64,000 bases of DNA. Origin: Varroa destructor (lineage: Eukaryota > Arthropoda > Arachnida > Mesostigmata > Varroidae). This document shows positions 35,894 through 47,076 of the stretch, piece by piece. The notes beneath the pieces were generated by a model. That model was given only the letters and a program-made list of their open reading frames with translations. It searched no databases and was not told where the DNA came from. The stretch covers positions 23,015,883 through 23,079,882 of the forward strand of contig NW_019211455.1 in assembly GCF_002443255.2 (NCBI RefSeq), read 5' to 3'. Position numbers and translations under genes: made by a program. Position 1 is the stretch's first letter; every line of letters starts with the position of its first letter.

Positions 35894-36193
35894 TTGTGGC
35901 ACCGCAGTCGCCTTTGGGGTGGCGTGGGTCGTGTTTCACTCAAAAACTCATCGATTGTACCTCAGACTAGAGACATCGCTAGCCTGCTTTATGAACGTGT
36001 GCGGTTGTTTGCGCCCATGAATTAGTTGATCGCGGAGCTGGCGGCTGTGGATGAAGATAATCGAAGGGAGACAATTTGTTCAATGGTCCGACTGCGTTCA
36101 ACCGAAGAACTACTGAAGAAGTCTCACCAAATGACTTTGCCCCAGAATAAACAGCGTATTGTACATACTCTTACATATATACCTCGCTCTTAA
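35894..36193 (+). pseudogene. Coding-like relic, 99 codons with one internal stop
   Basis: A plus-strand frame is open except for a single TAG at 36023, where one base change would restore a sense codon. The codon texture (more than half purine-first) continues across the stop. The peptide after the stop is acidic then basic, with a leucine-rich helix-like segment. The region just upstream (35770-35890) is also coding-like in other registers. This fits a decayed gene or transposon ORF. A 62-codon minus-strand frame (35577-35765), extendable upstream to about 35870, adjoins it. I recognise no family. Confidence 0.28.
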
Positions 36194-36338
36194 TCAGCGG
36201 TACTTGTAAAAACATCGGGCCTTACTACTTTTCTATATGACTGGGCAAAGATAGATAATTAGCTTAATTAATAACAAAAATGTAAAAACTTGAAACAACT
36301 TGCTTAGCTTAGTCACACTAAGTTCTGTAAGGCGAAGA

Positions 36339-36581
36339 ATGGTTAAATCATTGTGCTATACGGTAAAACACAACGTAATAATTACGAGCTTATATTACGT
36401 GTTTGGTAGTGTTAACGATACGGAACAAACTTTACAACACGTCGATCACTTTTATCATAGGAGGTCAATGAACATGTATACGCTGAATCTTGAAATGAGA
36501 TATTCTATATATATACATCCTTCCGGTGAACTTCATACCCACGTAGGAAAAATACGGAGCAATAATTCGTTTCTCGACTAA
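36339..36581 (+). CDS. Hypothetical ORF, 80 aa
   Basis: ATG-initiated; the same frame is open from 36300. Despite AT-rich surroundings it stays open for over 90 codons, with somewhat more than half beginning with a purine. The peptide is His, Tyr, Asn and Ser-rich, hydrophilic, and ends in FLD. No signal peptide. Not recognised. Confidence 0.22.
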   Translation: MVKSLCYTVKHNVIITSLYYVFGSVNDTEQTLQHVDHFYHRRSMNMYTLNLEMRYSIYIHPSGELHTHVGKIRSNNSFLD

Positions 36582-39083
36582 TCAGTGTCCGATTAGTCCG
36601 CCTAGGGCTACCGTAGGACTGATTGGGTCTACCATGGTACCTCTACACGCATATCTGGATCAGCGTAAGATATGCCGTCGGCTTTGCGCAGCGCAAGTCT
36701 AATTCAATATGGCTTCTTAAGTATCCTTTTTTTTTGCTAGCCTTAAGTACGAATTGTTACCACGATGGATTGGCAGGATAACTTTCCAAGTGCCTCATTC
36801 ATTCACCGTAGGAAGAATTTTCCTAATTGTTCCTTACGGTTCGCATAATGGTTTCATTCACTAAGTTCTACTCTAAATATATTCTGCATATTATGCCTAT
36901 AGCAAATAGCAGTAACTGTTCGAATAAGGGTATAACACCTGACGCATGAACAATAATATATTCAAGTGAGTAAGGGTCAATTTCTTATTGATCGCTTATT
37001 ACTTTAACTTACGCGCTTTCGTATCTAGGTATCTCAATTGAGATGAGAACTTTATCCTCAAAGATTTTTCGCTCTTCATGGACACCACCGTTAACAGCCG
37101 TCTTGTTTTGCCTTGATGGCAGTGAGAATATTAGATAATGTCATGATTGAGACCTTTAGAAATTCAGCTATAATAATAAAAAATATTAGTAAATATAAGC
37201 TAAACACAATTACCAAATTTCTGAAGTTTAAAATTGATATAGCTTGATACTTAATTGTGGCATATCTAAGGGTTTTTCGCTGTTTCTAATCTTTATTGAA
37301 GAAGGCTACAAGAATGAACGATCATTGCGTATTCCTTCGTGATCTGTTCATTCCTGTAACTGCGCCTATACTATGAGGCTGCACTAACGACCGCAATGTA
37401 TCAACTTTTGAAACTTCTTTAATGAACCTTGTTAGACTATGCTATGACTGGCTACACTCGTTTAGAGAGCAACTGTTACGTTATTTTCTCAATTTGACGA
37501 TGGCGGCAGCGGTAGGAACCGGAGGAGCAGTGGTAAAGGCCAATGAGAGAAGTACTTTGCAGTGACAGCTGGGATGCTGAATTAATGTTTTTGTTTCTGT
37601 ACTTTAATACGCCTCTAGTTAGCTATACTAATAGTTCAATTGTCAAACGGTGTCTCTTCAACCCTTCAGATATCGTGCAGGTCGTGAGGCGACCCAGCAA
37701 ATGTTAGTTGAACATTTAACGCTGCTGGGAACAGTATCTATTAGCCCATCTAAGAAGCGTTTATCTGGTTACGGCCTACAGCTGATTCCTCGCGAAGCCT
37801 ACGCAGTATTGAAGCATCTAGTGCTGCTTCGAAGGTTACTCAGCAGTTTTGGGGTGTTCGGGCCTCCATCTAGGAGGGTTTCGCATTCGAACCGGTGCTT
37901 CTGTGAACAATTTTTACGTTTCTTTTCGCTTACATTCAACACCTCTATTAAATTCGAATAGAAATTATCTGTAGTGCGGTTCCTGCTTAGGGTTCTTACT
38001 ATCTTCACATGCGAGAGGCTCCTAGTCGAGTGTTTAGCAGGACTTAGCCACATGGCGAAAAGAAGTTAAACCGGATTTATGATGTGTATGTATCTTTTCG
38101 TATGCTATTCTCGACGAAAATAATACTATTCTGTTTAAACGTGAAGAAGAGATGTCGCAATTAGTGCCCGTTTTATAAGTTTTAAAATGATTTGATAATC
38201 ATTTTCGTCAAAAGTAGGCATGAACCCCGATTGAACAGCACATGGGTTCTTCACCGCAGTAATGTAGAGGGTCACACGTCCTCTTTGGATGTTGCCTTTC
38301 GCAAAAAACTCAATGTCTGTATTGTCATAGGCTCGATTTTTAGCACATTTAGCCGCCCGTATTTTTCTTCCTTTTCCGAAGCTCAAGAAGCAGCTGATAG
38401 GGAAAAGCTCTAACACTCTAAGGAAAATCCACCAGAACAACGAGCTTTATTACCATGACTAACTTCAAAGACAGTTCCAACGGCTGGGAAAGCCGGAATA
38501 GCGGTACACGAGCATCGAATCCGGTGGAGATAACTTTCAAGAAGATAATGGTAATTTGGACTAAGGCATGTGCAGTTATTACAGAGCCAAGTGTATATAT
38601 ATTGTTTGATATGATTTCGGATAAAACCAATGAACACTAAAGCTACTACATGATAAGTTAAATCGATGGAAGAATCTTCATATTACACAGATTTGAGATC
38701 TTGACAAATAGAAAGCTATTTACCTTATACTTCCGTGCATTCAATGGTCTGCCTACGCTAAGCTAATATCGGGCTAGTATATCGCGATTTGTCATCTGGT
38801 GGCCTGGCAAGGCTCAATTGACGCCGGGTTATCCAATAAAGATAAAAAAAAAAAGAAAGTCTATATAGACATATGTATGGAAAAAAAAAATATATGAAAG
38901 GGTGCGGTATGAATACAGCTCGTGTCGCAAAATTCTAAAGCTATAACAAGAAGTCTGTTGTAAATCTTCTTTGCAATGTATATACACTATATTATCACGC
39001 GAAGTGATACTAATTAATAAGAAAGAATGATTCTATCGTCAGAAAATAAACCAGTCGGGCACAGAAAATAGCAGTGACATCTA
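36582..39083. other. AT-rich non-coding stretch
   Basis: Low-GC sequence with short TA and A runs (38847, 38881). Frames at 37650-37961 plus and 38135-38440 minus are open but lack start, splice or codon support and are left uncalled. Confidence 0.4.
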
Positions 39084-39317
39084 CTAAGCTATATATACAG
39101 ATCGTCGAGTCATTATACCAGAAGTATGGATTGTTGTACTATAATGATATCGTCTGCTCCTTCTAACAGCTGTCACTTCTGTTGCCCGTTCCAATGAAAG
39201 ACCTGATTGCTTATATTTCAAAGTACCTGCAACCAATAATTCAATTAGCTCAGTGACTAAAACCAATTCTCGAACAGAAAGCAAAACCAGAACGATCCAA
39301 ATAAACCTGACAGCCAT
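39084..39317 (-). CDS. Possible small secreted peptide precursor, 77 aa
   Basis: ATG at 39317 in an optimal context (AAC before ATG, G at +4). Residues 5-15 form a hydrophobic core (Phe, Ile, Trp, Val, Leu) after a short MAVR start, as in a signal peptide. The mature part is polar and contains the cluster RRSRR followed by a Tyr/His/Thr/Ser segment and a second RR near the C-terminus. That arrangement resembles prohormone-convertase sites in a neuropeptide precursor. An alternative is that the first 30 codons are a signal-peptide exon ending at a CAG donor followed by GTACTT. No known peptide family recognised. Confidence 0.35.
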   Translation of the reverse strand: MAVRFIWIVLVLLSVRELVLVTELIELLVAGTLKYKQSGLSLERATEVTAVRRSRRYHYSTTIHTSGIMTRRSVYIA

Positions 39318-40143
39318 GTTAACAGAAGTCACTCTCGTGGTTCATTCGATAATAAAAGCAGCTCTCTGGAGATAGAGACACGTATCTTAACCTAAGTAAG
39401 CTTTACCGCTGGTGGTGTTATTGCTGCTGACGCCGCCGCCACTGCTACTACCACGATCGTAACCACTAGTCGTAGGCAAAATACGTATCGTGATGTAACA
39501 ATCTACGCGTTATGTCTACAACGGCCAACGGTAGATCAACGAAACCCCAAGCCTGTTGCTACGAAAATCATACACCTGTAGAAAACTAAGCTGGATTGAA
39601 AACATCTTTGCTTACATAAAGGTGAATTTGTCTTGATTGTAGAGGTACTCGTTTCGATAAGTTTAATTAAAGTTGCGCTGTAATAGTTCTTCTTTAGGTA
39701 AGCGTCAATCTGTGCCGGCAGCACTGACTTGTAACTTACTATTTTTAACGATCGATTTGTGGGCGGATCCATCGGTATTATCGAGCACAATTACTAACCC
39801 ATCAAAAAAAGGAGAAGGAAAGGTACAGCCTGCGTGGCTACGGGCACTGCTGTCATTGTCGTCGCTGTTAGGTTATGCGATTAATGTATATAATTTAATA
39901 TCATCAAAAGCTATGATTCACAAACCTTTTTTTTGCTCATCAGACTTTTGAATCAGGTTGTTTATTAGAAGGGCAATATCAATCGGATGCTTTCTGGACA
40001 CATCGAATTTTTCAATGGACCACTCATGGATAGCTAGGTATGAAGAGTTGCATTAATAAACATAAACATAGTTTGGCCATAAACATGGCCAGCCTAGTTT
40101 AAGGCTACAGTTTAGCGCATCTGTACACGCAGACAAATCAAAG

Positions 40144-40178
40144 CGATTAGTTGTTTATGCTAAAAAAACAGCTAATCG
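40144..40178. repeat. 13-bp inverted repeat, 9-nt loop
   Basis: Arms CGATTAGTTGTTT and AAACAGCTAATCG pair with one G-T wobble. It is AT-rich and short. No T run or flanking repeat marks it as part of a known element. Confidence 0.65.
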
Positions 40179-41351
40179 TCTTCAATGAGAGTCTGTTTTT
40201 CTTACCTTTCACTCGTTCCAGACGTTAACTTGTCGCATCTGAGTGGCCTGAATTTTTCAGGGCAGACTGTGCTAGTTGTAGCTAGAAAAGCCAAAATTTA
40301 ATAGAGTTCACACGGGCGTGGGACTAACACTAAAGAAATGGACCAGCAGACCATGACGGGCTTGCTCTGCCGGAACAAGTATCCGTTATTTTTACGTTCC
40401 GCATCTTTCATTTCGTATGGCATTCGTGAAACCTATTTGTGATTATTAGCGATCCGAGGGCCAAGAGTTGTCTGGTTATAACAGGCGTAACAGGGTACAG
40501 CATACAGCATCCGAAATCAACACCAGATAATACAATCTATTCAACGTGGGTTGTAAGGGTCGCATACTCGTCAAACTTAAACCCCATGTGCGCGAACTGG
40601 ATGCGCAGCTGTATATTCCTTTAAAGGAGAGCATTAAATAGACATATGACCGCGAATAAGAAACGGACTACCCAACGTTCGCATCATCTTGATGAAGAAA
40701 CCAGGAGATACGCTCGTGCAAAGTGGCAACGATTGATTGAGTACGACTGTGAGCCGCTAAAGAGGTCTGCGGCTACTATTCTTCTAGCACTGCCGGACTG
40801 CGCTGTTCTGGAGGCCGCGGTAGCGAATATTCTTGGCCAAGTTTCTACCATAGAAGCTTGTTATGTCTACAATCAAGTACAGATTTGAGTGTGGAGGCTT
40901 CCGTATTCCGCAGACAGATTCCGTTACAGGATAGTCAGTACATCGTTAGGGGTAGCCTATATGACCCTTTTCATTGTAGTGCAATGTTGTGGACATGAAC
41001 AACACATAAATTGTTTAGGCTACCTGGTCCTATAACGTTATATAACACTTGCCGGACGGACCTTGCTGAAACGCATGAGTAGATGTGCAGCTAGACGATA
41101 TAGGGATAACGAAAAAAACCCAATAGAAAGCAGGGTGTAACAGCAAGAAAAATCGAAAAACGAAAAAAAACCTGTTAATATTTTTAATTCGAGGAAGGTT
41201 CCACCGATTTAAATCGTTGAAGCTACTATAAAATGTACTTACAAATGAAAACGACAATTATTTTTCTATGACAAATAGAAGTTAAATACAAGGATATGTA
41301 TCAGAAGATGGAGTTGATATGAAGAGAGATGACGGCAAGAGCAAAAAGACT

Positions 41352-41389
41352 GCGTCGATATGCTCTATTGAGGTAGAGCATATCAACGC
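41352..41389. repeat. 15-bp inverted repeat, 8-nt loop, beside AT repeat
   Basis: Arms GCGTCGATATGCTCT and AGAGCATATCAACGC pair except for one position (the central 10 bp are perfect). The hairpin abuts an AT dinucleotide array. Such hairpin-plus-microsatellite junctions occur at ends of some small mobile elements, but I see no second end. Confidence 0.75.
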
Positions 41390-41390
41390 G

Positions 41391-41409
41391 ATATATATAT
41401 ATATATATA
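41391..41409. repeat. (AT)n microsatellite, 19 bp
   Basis: About nine AT units directly after the hairpin at 41352-41389. Confidence 0.9.
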
Positions 41410-41802
41410 GTGTACGCAATCTATGATCCTTTATCTTAAAATGGTGTCGAACAGATTTCAAGTTATTGTGGTATCGTAGTCATCGTAAACATACGTCGCG
41501 TGTGAAGTCTTCTCAAAAGATGCTCCAACAATTTACGAAAGATGCTCAAACTGCCAAATCGTAGAATTCGTCGTGGTACAGCTATCTGTATGATATCTTT
41601 GCGAGGGATCACTGCCGTTGACTGCACCACGTATACGAAGTCCTATGGAACAGACCCTACATCAAGCATGTAAGGATGCCCCTAGAGTTGTGCCACTTTA
41701 CAGAGCAAAATTACAAGGGCACAGCGAAACGATGATACATATTTTTAAGTTTGCCATCATCACCATTGCAGTCGCAGCGCCGCCTGCCTCCGCTAATAGT
41801 CT

Positions 41803-42297
41803 ATGGAAACCTCGTCCTCAGCAGACATGACGCATTTTTCGCCTGCATATCACCAACCATCATCTTTGCCACGGTCACGACCATCGGCCGTTGTTACCCC
41901 ACTCCTCATCTCCCCAAAAAGAATAATCACTGCGCCAACAGCAGCAGCAGCAGCGCCGCAATGTATTAGTACTATACATTATGCTAATATCGTATATGCC
42001 ATGTACGTCCATGAAATACGTAATTCAGCCAGGCGCTGCGCCGCCCTGTCCCTCGGCTTCCCCCATGCCGTCCCATCTGCATGCCATCCGGGTTTCCGGA
42101 TCCATCGGGCGAACCCGCCTCGCCACCCAGGCCCTGGCCATCCGGTCAACCAATCAGCTAGTCTTTCGATGGTTCAATGTCTCTGGATCTCTAAGGCGCA
42201 TACACTCTGTCGAGCTCACTTACTCTTGTTACTATCTTTCAATCTCTTAAATCCCGCCAGTATAATAAGATGGTCTATAATGGAATTATATGGCTAA
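41803..42297 (+). CDS. Hypothetical ORF, 164 aa, Ser/Pro/Ala-rich
   Basis: ATG-initiated but with a poor Kozak context. The first 50 residues are Ser, Pro, Thr and Ala-rich with a short Ala run from a GCA repeat. The middle is His/Pro/Arg-rich, and the last third has a Leu-rich hydrophobic run. The low-complexity start is the kind seen in transcription-factor transactivation regions, yet no DNA-binding domain follows. Local GC is raised between 42.0 and 42.2 kb. Two shorter plus-strand frames overlap. It may be one exon or chance. Confidence 0.22.
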   Translation: METSSSADMTHFSPAYHQPSSLPRSRPSAVVTPLLISPKRIITAPTAAAAAPQCISTIHYANIVYAMYVHEIRNSARRCAALSLGFPHAVPSACHPGFRIHRANPPRHPGPGHPVNQSASLSMVQCLWISKAHTLCRAHLLLLLSFNLLNPASIIRWSIMELYG

Positions 42298-44234
42298 TGA
42301 TTCATTGCTGCCACTGATGCTGCTGGGGCCGACGCCGCAGCTGCATCAGCATCTACTCCTCCGTTCGGTGTACGTCGTTCTTTCTGTGATGTCCTTCTCT
42401 CGTATAGAACGTCCTCGTAGTGCACAATATTATTATCCGGCTTCCTGCATCGACCTTGGCAGAATCAGATCTGCTTGCAGGGACTGAGTCGGCGGGCAGT
42501 CCACTCCCCGACTTCCTTCCTGCGACTGTGCATTGGGCGCCAACAGCAATGGCGATAACATCAGCAACAGGGGCTAGGTCGCTGCAGCGCACAAGCGGCC
42601 ATAACAGCGGCAAGAGCTGCCGCTGAAAGTGACGATGTGGATTAATAGATAAAAGGCCATTTTCTGCTGTCTACTCGTTCTGAACAACGCCATAGATCAT
42701 GACTGTGACCAAAGCACAAATGGCAGTAGCAAGGACAATTTTAACGCGCTTAGCGGTGACGGAAGCAGCAAAATTAAATAAGCGCTTCAGAGTAGATTAA
42801 TCGTATTCATAGATAACAAGGCAACTTACGAAAAACAGCCCAGACGACCACCGTATTGGAGTATTGTTGCCGTATTGGTGATAATGCAAGAACGTGTATC
42901 TTCTGCCATTTATTGTAAAGTGAATCTGTCCGTTATCGAGCGCCATTTTCGCCAGCTTTCCTTTAATATCTCACTCCACTTGTGTAGATATGGTATTGTA
43001 CTGCGGCCCTCTAGTGCGCATCAGAGTGATGTAACTAGTTAACGATGGGTGAAATAACGCTAAGGTGGCTGAGCGTCTACTGTTTTGAGGTCAAGCATCG
43101 GCTTTTTACGGATACTATTATTGCTGCTGCTGTTGATGCCGTTTTATTATTCAGCCGAAGGCATCAGGCGACAACTACGACGCTCTATGACAGTCATCGC
43201 AATGGACTGTAACAGCCTGATGGCAGAAGGCATGGCAAGCCCCCCGCCCACGCAAACAAGTGTTTGTTCATGTATATGTGGCAAATTTGGCCTTTGATTT
43301 CCCTCGTTTGCGCTACAAATGGAAAGAAGAGAGAAAGACTGTCTGTTTACGCGGCGACAAAACCGTTGAAAGAATCTAGACCATGTGATCCGTTCGACTG
43401 GCTGGCTGATTACTCTATCTGATCGGCATGACAGGTCAATTAGACCGCAAAGGGCAGACGTCGAACCCGCAACAACCAAAAGGGGGCATCGATGTGCCAC
43501 TACTTCATATATAGTCACAGTTGTGAGATTATGGGCCTTTTCTGTTGAAATTAGTCCTTATGCTGCGTCTTGTTTATATCCATTTGTTTCAACAAATTTA
43601 ATGTCGCTCACAATCGCAGGCTAGTAGTAGCTTACTAAACACAGACACTTATTCATTCGTCAACTGTTTGGCCAGCCGTATACACGCTAAGTAGAGCAGT
43701 TTATGCCGCCGTGCTTATCGCTGAGCAAAACTGCTACGGAGTTGGTCTGTTGGTAACATAACTTCTATACAAGAAAAATTACTTTTCAAGCTAGTTCAAC
43801 AAAACGTCTGAGTCCTTTCAGTTTATGCCTATTGAGGATCTTCCTCAGATTGTCTCAGAAGCCAATGTAAAAATCGCAAACTACGTGAAGCTTCTAAGCG
43901 CGAAAGGATTCGATAATGGCGGATCTTACCTCGAATTGCTAAGGCGACGCGTTCATTTTCGACCATGACCGATGTATTACCTTATTATGGTAAAAACAGG
44001 AACAATATCAAGAATAGCGGATGAACGCATACTCGTTACCGCAGACAGCCCCTAAAGTCTGTGTCAATTCAGGTGCCGCACGTTTGTATACATATATATC
44101 TACGGTAACACGTTCAAATCGGGGCAAATTCGGCTAATCGTCCTAATGATCCTAAATAATTCCCCTGATACCTCACAAAACCGCGTTATTTTGATCAAAA
44201 ACCCGTCATAACGGACAACAATACGTGATTTTTC
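42298..44234. other. Non-coding stretch with short CTG/CAG runs
   Basis: GC-richer to 42.65 kb, where both strands are open in short frames. A 123-codon minus frame at 43147-43518 overlaps a 79-codon plus frame. None has recognisable content. Short trinucleotide runs occur near 42310 and 43125. Confidence 0.35.
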
Positions 44235-44255
44235 AAAAAAAAAAAAAAAAAAAAA
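44235..44255. repeat. Poly(A) tract, 21 bp
   Basis: Uninterrupted run of 21 A, 26 bp upstream of the ATG at 44282. Confidence 0.95.
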
Positions 44256-44281
44256 GAGCAAAGATCACCTACTGTCTAATA

Positions 44282-44506
44282 ATGGAAAACTTTGTAGAAG
44301 ATAATAATGAAAAGCTTCATTCATTTTGTCTGAAATTGACGGTACGTATTGTCAGTTTTCATACACTGTCTGAAAAATCCGAGGAACACTTCCATGATAC
44401 AAACCGAAGGATTCTCAATGAGGCTCAAGTTGTAAACGCTGGAAAATGTATCCCAATGGCCCAAAAAGCCATTTTTGATGTACCTGATTTCGTGAACGGA
44501 CATTGA
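44282..44506 (+). CDS. Hypothetical small protein, 74 aa
   Basis: ATG in an optimal context (A at -3, G at +4), open to a TGA, in a locally AT-rich region where stops should be common. About 63% of codons begin with a purine. The product is acidic at the start (MENFVEDNNEK), amphipathic in the middle with His/Glu-rich helix-like sequence, and neutral at the end with an FDVPDFV segment. No signal peptide or membrane segment. The poly(A) tract just upstream is not explained. Not recognised; one of the better single-ORF candidates. Confidence 0.35.
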   Translation: MENFVEDNNEKLHSFCLKLTVRIVSFHTLSEKSEEHFHDTNRRILNEAQVVNAGKCIPMAQKAIFDVPDFVNGH

Positions 44507-45368
44507 CAGTTTGTGTGACAGAAAACGACAGACAGCGAAGAGAATATTAATTGCCAATTGGATCGTCTAGCTCTAACGGTTGAATTTCTTAAGACTTTTC
44601 GCGCCTTCTTGCACCTTTCAATTACCTAGCCGTTTTAAGCTTCTGCATTTGGGGGACCTTTGGCCTGCTTTTAGCTTAAAATTGAATTCAGTTGAGATTT
44701 TTAGTATGTGGCATATATAGACGACACCTTACGGTTTTACCTCTAGCAATATACGGTTATTTTTAAAGAGTTACTTGCGGAAGGTGACTAGCTGATGTCA
44801 AAGTTCTCGAATCAAAGCTGTAACCGTGCTGGGTGGGGCCTTCATTGAAGTGAAGCCGCGAGAAGTAATACCTTCAGCACATGCAAACATTTTTGATTTG
44901 TACAGCCTGAGTCATGCCGCGGCATGATGCAGTGGAATGAAAGCCAGCATGAATCAATTCTATGATATATTCGCTATTCTATATCTATAGAAAACTTGCC
45001 ACTGACAAATATGTCCTTGATATATTTGATCGAAACTTCCCTAATGATTCCTAAACAGTTTTCTCTAAAGTCACAGCAATGGAGTCCCTGCTATTCGCCA
45101 TATTTGAAAATAGCTAAACTCTAAAATGGCGGGAAGCTTTCAATCGAAAATGATGACAAATGGTAAGGAATTGGCAACTACAGTTCTACTATAATCCTAC
45201 CCTAGCTACTTTTACTGCCGCGCCGTTACTTATTACGTATTGTAGTATGTCGATGCGACACGACTGTAGAGATAAGTTGTTAACTTATTAATAATAAATG
45301 AAAGATCTCCATTGTTCTCTGCTATTTCGGTAGATATTTAGGCATGGTGGCACATGTAGGTAACACTG
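44507..45368. other. AT-rich non-coding stretch
   Basis: No open frame of note and no repeat. Confidence 0.5.
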
Positions 45369-46008
45369 TTGTTTAGCTGCTATGCGAGAGATAAGACAGC
45401 GGATATATCTTTTTTTTACTCTTTATACTTTCCGTTGAGCAATAAGAAAAGCAGCTTAAATCTCTGTTTAGTTAGCACAAAGGCCTTGCGAAAACTACGT
45501 AGGGAACCATTTTGTCGTAAACAAACTTTTTGCATTCATCTAATCAAATTGCAGCTAATGTATAATGTCTTACTAAAACCAATCGATCCCAATTGCCAAA
45601 CCCGAACCTTACTTTGATAATTACTCGAAAATACACGTTTTCTCATCAAAAAGCTACTACCGAAAATGTTAATCTTAGCCATATCAAGACAGCCCGTTCG
45701 GTCCTTGAGCTAGGAACGCGATATTGTAGAAATTTAGAAAATTACAGACTGAAACATCAATGGACTCTATACTAGCTCTCTGTGCCTATTTTTCGCTTAA
45801 GCTTTCAAAATATGCTTTATCAAAATGTTCATTGAAATGTTTTTACCATAAAACAAATTCCTTGAGCTCTAAAATACCTGAAACGCGTCAATGCATCCCA
45901 AGACGTCTGAACACCTTGAAAGCTGATTACGGGCGCGTCGCCCGTTGGGCGTTGCAATCCTCATCATCTCGTCGCTTTTTTTACTTCTTCTTCAACAGAT
46001 CATCCTAG
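45369..46008 (+). other. Chain of three overlapping plus-strand frames ending at a strong 3' splice site
   Basis: Frames 45369-45617, 45593-45775 and 45760-46008 follow one another in three different registers, each overlapping the next, and each reads as mixed polar peptide. A decayed or mis-assembled coding sequence would look like this, but so would chance. The third frame runs into a pyrimidine-rich tract (CTTTTTTTACTTCTTCTTC) ending in AACAG at 45998, an excellent 3' splice site. The following 16 codons are open and leucine/isoleucine-rich before a TAG, so a short terminal exon starting at 45999 is possible. Confidence 0.3.
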
Positions 46009-46700
46009 ATCTTCTCAAACGTTTTCTAAACGCGGTTCATCTCATCTAGATTAGTGATTTTTTGACGATGACGCTGTTCGCTGTTGTACGTGGTGGTCGG
46101 GATTCATCTGGCGCTCTCTGATTTGTGTGTACATTTTTGAGTGATTTGAGGGGCGGAGTCCAACCATTTCAACAGCTCCAACAGCTGCGACGACACCTTA
46201 TATCATCCGACCGACCGTTTCTTTGGTCGGCTCTGTGAGAGCGTCTTCAGGATAAGCTTCCGCACCGCATCGCATCGCATTGCTGCGCGCAGCTCACTTT
46301 AGTTGTCATTCAGGGTATTCGTTGACAACGAAGGCCTTTCAGATGCCGGAAGCAAACCGCATTCAGGCCAACAATGACCGATATCTCACGGAACTACAGT
46401 TCCGTAACTAAGTAGCTGGACTGCGGACGAATTTAGCATCTCGTATCAGCTTCGATAGCATCAGCGTCAGGGGTTTTCGGTGAATTCTGGTTCACAACAA
46501 CGGCGACTTCTACGACGCCACCAATTAGCCCTATCATATGGATAGAAACGGATAGAGCGAAGTAATAATTTCCTCGAAAATTTTCCTGTTGAAACTCTAG
46601 TACCTTGGCATTTTCATTTCATTGCATACTTATTGCTTTTCCTTGACCGAAATGCAAAATCTGGCAAAAATTATTTTAAGGTCCAAGCTTAATGCTTAGC
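46009..46700. other. Non-coding stretch
   Basis: Mixed composition with a short inverted CCGACC/GGTCGG pair near 46210-46230 and a GCATC pentanucleotide run near 46267. No gene seen. Confidence 0.4.
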
Positions 46701-46733
46701 ATCCGGCGCGATATTTTAAATATCGCGCCGGAT
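46701..46733. repeat. Perfect 16-bp inverted repeat, 1-nt spacer
   Basis: ATCCGGCGCGATATTT is followed by T and its exact reverse complement. The outer half is GC-rich (CCGGCGCG) and the inner half AT-only, in an AT-rich neighbourhood. A T run (TTTTTT) lies 8 bp downstream on the plus strand, so an RNA copy would look like a hairpin with a following U-tract. I see no flanking mobile-element ends. Confidence 0.9.
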
Positions 46734-47076
46734 TTATAGATTTTTTGTATATATAGATATAACATCGGTCTATTTCTTAGGGTACAGAGGTCGTGGTTAA
46801 TTAATTTATAAGGTATTTTATAGCATGTATTCATTAATACTATACATATAGCGCTAATGTCTGTTTCTTACTTGTTTTCCGGCATTGCGCGAAAACTTCA
46901 TTTACTCGTTCTACAGCTTAACCATAACACTAGACGCCATATGATAATCCTGCAAGTTTATCTGAAATTCGTTAAAACCTTTTTTCTGCTTTTTCCAAGC
47001 GCTACATGTTAGTGATACTGTCGCAAAGGGCGTGTTATCTATGGTTTTGTGACAGTTTGTGTACCGTGTACACAAA
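46734..47076. other. AT-rich non-coding stretch
   Basis: TA-rich directly after the hairpin. No gene seen. Confidence 0.45.

Noticed and set aside
41366..41376. TGAGGTAG, the start of let-7, in a hairpin
   Set aside because: Only eight bases match and they fall in the loop rather than an arm; the hairpin is too short for a pre-miRNA.
43430..43470. Minus-strand TTCGA loop with pairing stem resembling a tRNA T-arm
   Set aside because: The 3' acceptor sequence has no complementary 5' strand upstream.
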